The position numbers and the translations under genes were made by a program. Positions 16,751-23,162 of a stretch of DNA of 59,085 nt are shown here, piece after piece. Origin of the DNA: Lentzea indica (GTDB lineage: Bacteria > Actinomycetota > Actinomycetes > Mycobacteriales > Pseudonocardiaceae); contig NZ_VSRL01000029.1 in assembly GCF_012184385.1 (NCBI RefSeq), positions 1 to 59,085 of the forward strand, in the 5' to 3' direction. Position 1 is the first letter of the stretch; every line of letters begins with the position of its first letter. Below the pieces are notes generated by a model. That model was not told where the DNA came from and did not search any database. It saw only the letters and a list, made by a program, of their open reading frames with translations.

Positions 16751-17536
16751 TCAGGTGAGGGCGTCCGCGAACGCGGCCAGCGTCGGCGTTCCCTTCTGCC
16801 GGTCCAGCACCGCGAAGACGACGTGGTCGAAGTAGCGGTTGTCCCGCAGTGCGATCCGGAACGTCCGCGCGACGGTGGCGGGGTCGTTGCCGAAGACACC
16901 GCAACCCCACGCGCCCAGAACGAGCCGGCGGTGACCGTGCGCGGCGGCGACGTGCAGCACGCGGATCGCGCGCCGCAGCAACACGACGGGGATGTCGTCG
17001 GCCCGTTCGGGCTGGTTGCGCAGGATCGCGGACCGGTTGGGTGCCGCGGCGGTGAGGAACGAGACCTCGTACGGTTCCGGCAGCAGGTTTCCCTTGTCGT
17101 CGCGGAACACCGGCACGCGGGGTGAGTAGATCACGCGGTCGCTGTAGGTGAGGTCCTCGTGCGCGCGGTGATGGGCGTAGAACTCACCGGCGGCACGCAG
17201 GCAGGGGTAGAGCGCCGACCCGCGGGCGACGCTCTCCTCCTGTGCCTGCGCGCCGTTCAGGAAACCGCCGCCGGGATTGCGCGCGGAGGCGAAGACCAGG
17301 CAGGCGATGTCACCGCCGAGCCGGCGAGTCGCCTCCAAAGTGGACTCATTGGTGACGTCAATCTTGAGAGCCGAGGTCTGCGAAGGCAACGACAGCACTT
17401 CTTCCGGCAGATGGAGCCGGGTCCCTGACACAGCCGGGGCAACGGCGATGGTGACCTCGCCCGCGGCGGTGGAGTAGGAACCTCGCTCCGAGATCTCGAC
17501 GGTGTCGTGCGCGATCGCACGCAGTCTGCTGCTCAT
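16751..17536 (-). CDS. Bacterial-type poly(ADP-ribose) glycohydrolase (TIGR02452 family)
   Basis: A 261-residue macrodomain-related hydrolase that cleaves ADP-ribose polymers or terminal ADP-ribose. The diagnostic catalytic loop GGGFLNGAQAQEE is at about residues 89-101, with the paired catalytic glutamates. The preceding NPGGG phosphate loop and the later LVLGAWGCGVFGNDP also fit the family. ATG 17536 (MSSRLRAIAH) gives a normal full-length protein. It stands alone between a MarR gene and a TIM-barrel gene; no ADP-ribosyltransferase is visible in the window. Likely cytoplasmic, acting on ADP-ribosylated proteins, DNA or NAD metabolites. Confidence 0.9.
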   Translation of the reverse strand: MSSRLRAIAHDTVEISERGSYSTAAGEVTIAVAPAVSGTRLHLPEEVLSLPSQTSALKIDVTNESTLEATRRLGGDIACLVFASARNPGGGFLNGAQAQEESVARGSALYPCLRAAGEFYAHHRAHEDLTYSDRVIYSPRVPVFRDDKGNLLPEPYEVSFLTAAAPNRSAILRNQPERADDIPVVLLRRAIRVLHVAAAHGHRRLVLGAWGCGVFGNDPATVARTFRIALRDNRYFDHVVFAVLDRQKGTPTLAAFADALT

Positions 17537-17580
17537 GATGTGGTCGATTGTGGCTGCCGCTCTCAGGCACGCCAAGCGAG

Positions 17581-18567
17581 TTAGATCCGCGCGTAGACCT
17601 CGGCGACCGCACTGAACGCGGCCTTGGGTTCCCACGACAGGTCCTCGTAGACCTTGACGATGCCGGGACTGGCCATGTCGAAGTCACGGCTCGGGTCGTC
17701 CGGCCGATGCGTGTAGGCGTTGAGCGCGAACATGTAGACGAACGCGCCGTCGACACCCTCGGCCTCGAAGATCTCCAGCAGCTCACGCAGATACGCGGCT
17801 TGCTCGGCCTCGTCACGGAGGTAGCCGTCCTTCATCCTGACCGGCCGCCCTGCCTCGTCGACCTCGACGATCTCCATGCTGCGTGGCGCCACGTCACCCG
17901 AACCACGCCAGGCCGCCGTGCCGAACCCGGTGATCGCGACAGGCTTTCCCTGCGCCACAACGTTTCGGATGCTCTCGGCGTACTGCCCGGCGACCTCGGC
18001 CGACCGGATCAACTCGAACGACATGATGTCGAACGGATCCCAGTCGACGCGCTCGAACGGGATGCAGGCGTAGGTGATCTTGCCACGGAAGTGCTCCCTC
18101 ACCACGGCGACGGCCTTGGCGAGGAACTCGTTGAGGTGCGCACTGGCCTCGAGAAGGCGCTCGGCCTGGCCCAGCAACAGGTTCAGACGCTGCATGACGT
18201 CGTTCCCCGGCAGGAATCCCTCGTTCATGATGCTCAGCTCGACGCCCGTCACGAACACGACCTCGGCACCGTCGACCCGGATTCGCTCGGCCCGCCGCGC
18301 GCAGTCGGCGAACAGTTTCAGGATCGCGGACGGCGTCAGCTCCAGCGGGTAGGGCGAGAACCAGACCTCCAGCCCGAGCTCGGCGGCGATGCGAGCGGCC
18401 TGCTCCAGCCGTTCCGGATCACCACCGACGAGATGAACGGCGTTGCAGTGCAGCTCGTCCCTGATGACGGCCAGATCGCTCCTCACCACGTCGAGATCGA
18501 ACTTCTCCAGCGAGATCTCGCCGTGGCGCACGAAGCCGGTGTCGTACGCGATGCCCTTGGCACGCAT
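17581..18567 (-). CDS. TIM-barrel glycosidase-like protein of unknown function
   Basis: A 328-residue protein without a signal peptide. Alternating strands and helices (LHCNAVHLVGGDPERLEQAA, LGLEVWFSPYPLELTPS, VVFVTGVELSIMNEGF, PVAITGFGTAAWRG, EGVDGAFVYMFALNAYTH) suggest a TIM barrel like glycoside hydrolases, with acidic residues at strand ends (VTGVE, FDIMSFE). I recall close actinobacterial relatives carrying the name abortive infection protein. Nothing in the sequence supports an abortive-infection mechanism. Start ATG 18567. It is separated by 78 bp from the upstream iron-sulfur gene on the same strand. Confidence 0.7.
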   Translation of the reverse strand: MRAKGIAYDTGFVRHGEISLEKFDLDVVRSDLAVIRDELHCNAVHLVGGDPERLEQAARIAAELGLEVWFSPYPLELTPSAILKLFADCARRAERIRVDGAEVVFVTGVELSIMNEGFLPGNDVMQRLNLLLGQAERLLEASAHLNEFLAKAVAVVREHFRGKITYACIPFERVDWDPFDIMSFELIRSAEVAGQYAESIRNVVAQGKPVAITGFGTAAWRGSGDVAPRSMEIVEVDEAGRPVRMKDGYLRDEAEQAAYLRELLEIFEAEGVDGAFVYMFALNAYTHRPDDPSRDFDMASPGIVKVYEDLSWEPKAAFSAVAEVYARI

Positions 18568-18645
18568 GGGCAGTCCCCTTCCGTTCTCGGTGGTGCGAGA
18601 CTAGAAGAGAAAAGTGCGTGCGCGCAAGTTTGCGGATGCGCAACC

Positions 18646-19101
18646 TCACATCTTGGCCGCCGCGGACTTGATGGCCTGCCGGATGCGGAAGTACGTGCCG
18701 CACCGGCAGACGTTGGCGATCCTGTCGATGTCCTCGTCGGTCGGCTCGCTCTTGGTCTTCAGCAACGCCACCGCGGCCATGATCTGGCCGGGCTGGCAGT
18801 AGCCGCACTGGGCGACGTCCTGCTCCAGCCACGCCTCCTGGACCGGGTGCAGGTCGTCACCGGAGGCCAATCCCTCGATCGTGGTCACCGACTGCCCAGC
18901 GCATTCCGAGACCGGTGTCACGCACGGCTGGATCTCCGCGCCGTTCAGGTGGGACGTGCAGGCGCGGCAGACACCGATGCCGCAGCCGAACTTCGGGCCG
19001 CGCACACCGAGCTTGTCGCGCAGCACCCAGAGCAGGGCCATGTCGGCGGGAGCCTCGACGGTGACGGGCTTCCCGTTGACGATCATGGTGTACGTAGGCA
19101 C
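18646..19101 (-). CDS. 2Fe-2S small subunit of a xanthine oxidase-family dehydrogenase (IorA-like)
   Basis: A 151-residue electron-transfer subunit. The N-terminal plant-type ferredoxin cluster is in KFGCGIGVCRACTSHLNG, with its fourth Cys in EIQPC. The C-terminal second cluster is formed by QCGYCQPGQIMAAVALL and ANVCRCGTYFRIRQAI. It should pass electrons between a molybdopterin large subunit and an acceptor, as in isoquinoline 1-oxidoreductase. The start is GTG 19101, with AGGAG eight bases upstream. The upstream gene should encode the large subunit, but only a short C-terminal remnant remains, so this protein probably lacks its partner unless another copy exists elsewhere. Confidence 0.88.
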   Translation of the reverse strand: MPTYTMIVNGKPVTVEAPADMALLWVLRDKLGVRGPKFGCGIGVCRACTSHLNGAEIQPCVTPVSECAGQSVTTIEGLASGDDLHPVQEAWLEQDVAQCGYCQPGQIMAAVALLKTKSEPTDEDIDRIANVCRCGTYFRIRQAIKSAAAKM

Positions 19102-19114
19102 GGGGGACGCTCCT

Positions 19115-19369
19115 TCAGCGCGGGAACGGCTCGAAGTCGACGGGGAAGATGATCGGGAAGCTGCGCGGCACCACACCCGTGGCTCGCGCGTAGGCGTTGG
19201 CGATCGCGCCCACCGCGGCGGGCACTCCGAGCTCGCCCGCACCGCCCGGTTCCCCCGTCGCCGGCATCACGAAGATCCGCACGTCCCGCGGGGCGTCCTT
19301 CTGCCGCGCGTAGTGGAAGTGCGAGTACGAACCCTCCAACGGCTGGAACAGGGATGATCTGCCGTACAT
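19115..19369 (-). pseudogene. C-terminal remnant of a molybdopterin-binding large subunit (IorB-like)
   Basis: About 84 residues matching the extreme C-terminus of isoquinoline 1-oxidoreductase beta-type subunits: GSYSHFHYARQKDAPRDVRI, then ATGEPGGAGELGVPAAVGAI and ANAYARATGVVPRSFPI. The intact subunit is about 700 residues. All molybdopterin-binding regions and the catalytic Glu would lie in the missing part. It sits 13 bases upstream of the small-subunit gene, the normal operon arrangement. Homology continues to about 19366 and then stops at a junction with a fragment from an unrelated gene. Confidence 0.75.
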
Positions 19370-19371
19370 GA

Positions 19372-19458
19372 GCCGGCGTCTACCGCTACGGCGGCGGTTT
19401 CCCGGCTGACACGTGGAACGCCAGCAACTACTGGGTGGAGCCGATCTTCGGGCCTTAG
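19372..19458 (+). pseudogene. C-terminal remnant of a DUF4082 domain protein
   Basis: A 28-residue open stretch after an in-frame TGA, reading AGVYRYGGGFPADTWNASNY then WVEPIFGP and a stop. This matches the last strands of DUF4082, a carbohydrate-binding-like domain found at the ends of secreted actinobacterial enzymes. No start or upstream domain exists. Its stop codon overlaps the stop of the convergent MarR gene. Together with the IorB-like remnant it marks a deletion or misjoin at about 19366-19372. Confidence 0.6.
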
Positions 19459-19904
19459 TCGCTCGGCGCGACCCGGCGCCTCAGCACGTTCCCCGAGCCG
19501 CCGGTCGCGTCGAGCAACCGGATGAGAGCCCGCTTGGCCTCGTCACCACCGACCCGCGCGTCGAGCTGACGCCGAAACCGGCGGCTGTCGTCGACCAACC
19601 GCCGGCCGCGGCCGGTCAGCTGCGCCCTCCGGATCCGGCTGTCCACGCGGTCCGGCACGCGCGCGACGTAGCCGAGGCGTTCCAGTTCGAGCAGCTGTTT
19701 CGAGGCGGCCTGCTGGGTGACGCCGAGCAGCTCCCCCAGTTCCGAGACCGTCGGCGCGCCCTCGATCAGGTGCTGGATCACGTAACCGTGGGAGACGCGG
19801 ACGCCCTCGTGCCCGATCTCGTGCAGCTGCCGCAGGATCGCGTCGTTCGCGGAGCTGCCCGCCAGGTAGGCGAGGGTCGCGAGGTCGATGTCCATCAGGT
19901 CCAC
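19455..19904 (-). CDS. MarR-family transcriptional regulator
   Basis: A 149-residue repressor with the winged-helix core VSELGELLGVTQQAASKQLL, the recognition/wing segment LERLGYVARVPDRVDSRIRR and C-terminal dimerisation helices. GTG 19904 is preceded by GAGGA at good spacing; ATG 19895 is an alternative. It is divergent from a SnoaL-like gene across only 37 bp, and that gap contains a perfect 28-bp palindrome, so control of both genes from one site is strongly suggested. Confidence 0.9.
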   Translation of the reverse strand: MDLMDIDLATLAYLAGSSANDAILRQLHEIGHEGVRVSHGYVIQHLIEGAPTVSELGELLGVTQQAASKQLLELERLGYVARVPDRVDSRIRRAQLTGRGRRLVDDSRRFRRQLDARVGGDEAKRALIRLLDATGGSGNVLRRRVAPSD

Positions 19905-19921
19905 GGCTCATCCTCACATTG

Positions 19922-19949
19922 ACAACCATAGTTGTACAACTATGGTTGT
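19922..19949. promoter_or_regulatory. 28-bp perfect palindrome, probable MarR operator
   Basis: The half-site ACAACCATAGTTGT (19922-19935) is followed directly by its exact reverse complement (19936-19949). CATAGT elements occur symmetrically on both strands inside it and could be the -10 boxes of the two divergent genes. The palindrome includes the ATG at 19942 of the rightward gene. A dimeric MarR protein bound here would block both promoters. Confidence 0.8.
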
Positions 19950-20316
19950 GGATACGGACGCCATCACGTCACTGCACAGAGCCCTCGAAGCCGGGCAGTC
20001 CGGCGACGAGCTGCGCCGGTTCTTCACCGCGGACGCGGTGACCGTCGAGCACCCGAACCTGATCAAGCCGACCGGCTCGCGAGCGACCGTGGACGAGATG
20101 CTCGCGGCGTCCGTCAAGGGCGCCGGGATGCTGTCGAGCCAGAAGTACGACGTTCACTCGGCGTTGCGTTCCGGCGACACCGCGATCCTCCGCCTGACCT
20201 GGACCGGTGTGCTGCGGACCGGTGACCAGCTCGTCGCGCACATCGCGCAGTTCATCAACACGCGCGACGGACTGATCAGCTCTATCGAGACGTTCGACTG
20301 CTACGAGCCATTCTGA
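19942..20316 (+). CDS. SnoaL/NTF2-like nuclear transport factor 2 fold protein
   Basis: A 124-residue cone-shaped alpha+beta fold protein of the SnoaL-like ester cyclase/isomerase superfamily. Typical elements are the N-terminal helices, FFTADAVTVEHPNLIKPTGS, and the C-terminal strands TAILRLTWTGVLRTGD, VAHIAQFINTRDGLISSIET and FDCYEPF. The start is ATG 19942, or GTG 19948, both within the operator palindrome and probably read from a leaderless or nearly leaderless transcript. It is the likely target of the divergent MarR regulator. Members range from enzymes to ligand-binding proteins, so no reaction is assigned. Its 3' end overlaps the convergent ABC-F gene by 35 bases. Confidence 0.8.
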   Translation: MVVDTDAITSLHRALEAGQSGDELRRFFTADAVTVEHPNLIKPTGSRATVDEMLAASVKGAGMLSSQKYDVHSALRSGDTAILRLTWTGVLRTGDQLVAHIAQFINTRDGLISSIETFDCYEPF

Positions 20317-21385
20317 GCTCCTCTCCCTGCCACCTCTGCCGCAGCAAACGGTCGTGTGACGCCACGACGACCGCGCCGGGATAGTCGGCGAGCGCCGCTT
20401 CGAGCTCCTCCACCAGTGCGAGCGACAGGTGGTTGGTCGGTTCGTCCAGCAACAGCACGTCTGATTCCTGGTGCAGCAACCGGGCGAGCGCGAGCCGCCG
20501 CCGTTGCCCGATCGACAGCGCGCCCACCGGGGTCGCGAAGTCCGTCTCACGGAACAGGCCCAGCGCCCTGAGCCGCTCAGCGTCCGCGCCGAAGGCGGCC
20601 AGAACCGTCTGCTTCGCATTGTGCACAACGGTTTCCTGCGGCAGGTAGCCGACGACGCCGTTGCGGGTGACCGTGCCGTGGTCGGGTTCGAGGGCGCCGG
20701 CCAGCACGTCGAGCAACGTCGACTTGCCCGTGCCGTTCGGTCCTGTCACCAGCAGCCGTTGCCCGGCTTCCACTGTGAGCTCACCGACGTGCATCCGTTG
20801 ATCAACTCTTGCCTCCCGCAGTTCGAGCACCGCACCCTCCCGCACTCGTGCGTCGAGAGGAGCGTTGAGGTGCAACGGTTCCGGCGGCTTCGGCACCGGA
20901 TCGGCGCGCAGCCGCTCCAGCCGTTCGGACGCGCTGCGCACCCGCGTCCGGATCGACTCCTGCACACGACGGCCGTCACCGTTGTACTTGCACTTGTTGT
21001 GGTCCGGGATCGGCCGCCCCGGCGCGACGCGGTACGCCGTCGTGCCACGCCACTCGGTCCAGTGGCCGATCTCGCCGACCCACTCCGCGTACGCCTGCTC
21101 CCACCGTTGCCGCGCCGCCTTCTTCTCGGCGACGTAGCCCGCGTAACCGTCGCCGTAGCGGGTGATCGTCCGCTCGTCGATGGCGTCACCGACGGTGGCA
21201 TCGCCGGGCAGGTCGAGCACTTGCGCGAGATACCCGACGCCCTGCGCGAACACGATGATCTCACCATCGTCCGGCACGTCCTGTTTCGCCATGAGCCGCA
21301 GCAACGTCGACTTGCCGGAGCCGTTCTCCCCCACCACACCGACCTTCTCACCGGGCCGGACCGTCAGCGAGACGTCGTCCAGCAT
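20282..21385 (-). CDS. ABC-F ATPase with most of nucleotide-binding domain 1 deleted
   Basis: A soluble ABC-F protein (ribosome-protection/translation-factor superfamily), 367 residues against the usual 520-550. The second nucleotide-binding domain is complete: Walker A GPNGTGKST, signature LSIGQRRRLALARLL, Walker B DVLLLDEPTNHLS, H-loop ASHDR. The first keeps Walker A (VGENGSGKSTLLRLM), but after VGDAIDE it jumps to RTITRYGDGYAGYVAEKKAA, which normally follows that domain. Signature, Walker B and H-loop are therefore missing, and the join lies at about 21171-21179, in frame. The first beta-strand before MLDDVSL also seems absent. Two-site ATP hydrolysis cannot work in the usual way, so it is probably a decayed gene that remains open. 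Confidence 0.8.
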   Translation of the reverse strand: MLDDVSLTVRPGEKVGVVGENGSGKSTLLRLMAKQDVPDDGEIIVFAQGVGYLAQVLDLPGDATVGDAIDERTITRYGDGYAGYVAEKKAARQRWEQAYAEWVGEIGHWTEWRGTTAYRVAPGRPIPDHNKCKYNGDGRRVQESIRTRVRSASERLERLRADPVPKPPEPLHLNAPLDARVREGAVLELREARVDQRMHVGELTVEAGQRLLVTGPNGTGKSTLLDVLAGALEPDHGTVTRNGVVGYLPQETVVHNAKQTVLAAFGADAERLRALGLFRETDFATPVGALSIGQRRRLALARLLHQESDVLLLDEPTNHLSLALVEELEAALADYPGAVVVASHDRLLRQRWQGEELRMARSSRTSR

Positions 21386-21431
21386 GGGCGCCTCAGCGAT
21401 ACACTGAAGGCCGATCTACCTGGGGGTTTGA

Positions 21432-22136
21432 GTGAATCGGCACATCCGTTCTGTCGAGGACGTCCTGGTCCTGCTCGACGGTCTCTTCGCTCCTGAGGCC
21501 GACCGCTGGACCGAGAGAGCGGGCGACTGGTGGGACGGCTTCTACTCCGACCGGGACCGCGCAGTGCCGTTCTTCGTGGCCAAGCCGGACGAGAACCTCG
21601 TCGGTTACCTGGAGCGCGGCCTGATCACGCCGGGACGGGCACTCGACGTCGGCTGCGGACCGGGTCGCAACGCCATCCACCTGGCACGCAACGGGTTCCA
21701 GGTCGACGCCGTGGACCTCTCTGCCACCGCCATCGCGTGGGCTTCGGAACGCGGAGAGGGGCTGGACGTGCGGTTCCGTCACGGCGACGCGTTCGCGACC
21801 GAGGGCTCGTACGACCTGATCTACGACTCCGGCTGCTTCCACCACCTGCCACCGCACCGCCGGATCAGCTATCTCGCGCTGCTGGACCGCACGCTCAAGC
21901 CCGGCGGCCACTTCGCACTCACCTGCTTCACCGCCGAAGAAGGCACCTCCACGCCGGACGCCGACCTCTACCGGCAGTCCGGCCTGGCGGGAGGGGTCGG
22001 GTACCGGCCGGCAGACCTGCGCTGGATCTTCCAGGACCTCACCGAGGTCGAGCTGCGGCGGATGACCGACCAGCCGGAGGACTCCCCGGCGTTCGGGAGG
22101 TCCTTCCTGTGGACGGCGCTGTTCCGCAAGGACTGA
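21432..22136 (+). CDS. Class I SAM-dependent methyltransferase
   Basis: A 234-residue Rossmann-fold methyltransferase. Motif I is ALDVGCGPGRNAIHLARNGF (about residues 69-88), the acidic residue after strand 2 is in VDAVDLSATAI, and motif II/III lies around YDLIYDSGCFHHLPPHRR. The start is GTG 21432 after a G-rich ribosome binding site. It is divergent from the truncated ABC-F gene with 46 bp between them. ABC-F and methyltransferase neighbours can both relate to antibiotic resistance, but this family is too broad to predict a substrate. Confidence 0.85.
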   Translation: MNRHIRSVEDVLVLLDGLFAPEADRWTERAGDWWDGFYSDRDRAVPFFVAKPDENLVGYLERGLITPGRALDVGCGPGRNAIHLARNGFQVDAVDLSATAIAWASERGEGLDVRFRHGDAFATEGSYDLIYDSGCFHHLPPHRRISYLALLDRTLKPGGHFALTCFTAEEGTSTPDADLYRQSGLAGGVGYRPADLRWIFQDLTEVELRRMTDQPEDSPAFGRSFLWTALFRKD

Positions 22137-22164
22137 GCTCCACACAGGACCAGCGGTGCAACGA

Positions 22165-22182
22165 CCGGACATTGATGTCCGG
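22165..22182. promoter_or_regulatory. CCGGACAT inverted repeat between the methyltransferase and histidine kinase
   Basis: CCGGACAT (22165-22172) and ATGTCCGG (22175-22182) form a perfect inverted repeat with a 2-bp centre. The centre is too tight for an ideal hairpin, so an operator upstream of the kinase gene is as likely as a terminator of the methyltransferase gene. Confidence 0.4.
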
Positions 22183-22280
22183 CAGGCGGAAACGCGGGGC
22201 GCCGCCACCTGCGAAAGTAGGGTCATCCCCCTGCTCCCGTAGGTGATCCAAGGCACAAACCCGGCAGTATCGTCAGGCGC

Positions 22281-23162
22281 GTGAGACGGGCAGGAAACCT
22301 CGTTCCGGTGCTGCTCGTGGCGGCGCCGGGATCCTGGCACGACTTCACACCTTCCAGCCTGGCACTCGCTTTCCCCGCCTCGGCCGTCTCCGTGTACTCG
22401 GTCGCCGGGCCCGTCACCTGGTCGATCGGTGCCGGCGTGTTCGCGATCGCCGGGCTCACCGGCCTCTACCTCGGTGCCCGGCGCAGGCTCGTGGAAGCCG
22501 TGGCCGCACGAGTCGAACGGGAACGTGAGCTGCTCGCCGAACGGGCTCGCGCCGACGAACGCACCAGGCTTGCCGCCGAGATGCACGACGTCGTCACGCA
22601 CCGGCTGAACCTGATGGTGCTGCACGCCGGTGCGATGCGGATGGTGGCGAAGGACGACGGTGTCCGCGATGCCGCCGAGGAACTGCGCACCGCGGGCTGC
22701 CAGGCGCTCGTGGAACTGCGCGACCTCGTCGGCGTGCTGCGCACCGGCCGCGCCGCGCGCATCCCGGACGTGCTGCCCGACCGGCTCTCCAGCCTGGTCG
22801 CCGACTCCGCCGCCACCGGGCTGGAGATCACCCTGACCGAGCACGGCGACGCGGACATCGTCTCCCCCGCCGTGCGCCGCACGATGTACCGGGTCGTCCA
22901 GGAGTCGCTGACGAACGTGCACAAGCACGCACCTGGCGCCCACACCGAGATCACCATCCACTGTGGACCGAGCAGCGTCCGCGCGGTCATCCGCAACACG
23001 GCTCCTTCGTCCACACCGGGCACGGCGCTGCCCCGCCCCGGCAACGGGTTGCTCGGCCTGCGCGGCCGCGTGGAGATGGTCGGCGGCACCCTCACCGCGG
23101 GCCCGACGGACGACGGAGGCTTCGAGGTGGACGCGGTCCTGCCCGCGTTCGTCCCCACCTGA
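22281..23162 (+). CDS. NarL-type sensor histidine kinase, orphan and with a short sensor region
   Basis: A 293-residue kinase. The membrane region (about 1-70) has about two hydrophobic segments instead of the four to six usual in this group. The HisKA_3 phosphoacceptor helix is LAAEMHDVVTHRLNLMVLHA (about 105-124, phosphorylated His in MHDVVTHR), and the HATPase domain has VQESLTNVHKHAP (N box) and GNGLLGLRGRVEMVGG (G box). The start is GTG 22281; CAGTAT at 22266-22271 suggests a leaderless promoter. No LuxR-type response regulator follows: its stop codon directly abuts the stop of the convergent PucR gene. The partner must be elsewhere or has been lost. Confidence 0.85.
   Translation: MRRAGNLVPVLLVAAPGSWHDFTPSSLALAFPASAVSVYSVAGPVTWSIGAGVFAIAGLTGLYLGARRRLVEAVAARVERERELLAERARADERTRLAAEMHDVVTHRLNLMVLHAGAMRMVAKDDGVRDAAEELRTAGCQALVELRDLVGVLRTGRAARIPDVLPDRLSSLVADSAATGLEITLTEHGDADIVSPAVRRTMYRVVQESLTNVHKHAPGAHTEITIHCGPSSVRAVIRNTAPSSTPGTALPRPGNGLLGLRGRVEMVGGTLTAGPTDDGGFEVDAVLPAFVPT

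Noticed and set aside
17548-19152. 534-residue plus-strand open frame
   Set aside because: Covers the antisense of the TIM-barrel and 2Fe-2S genes, both of which have clear motifs and ribosome binding sites. No domain is recognisable in the antisense product.
19372-19458. DUF4082 fragment considered as a small independent gene
   Set aside because: It follows an in-frame TGA, lacks any start codon and matches only the last strands of the domain.
21393-22961. 522-residue minus-strand open frame
   Set aside because: Runs antisense through the methyltransferase and the histidine kinase, whose catalytic motifs are unmistakable.
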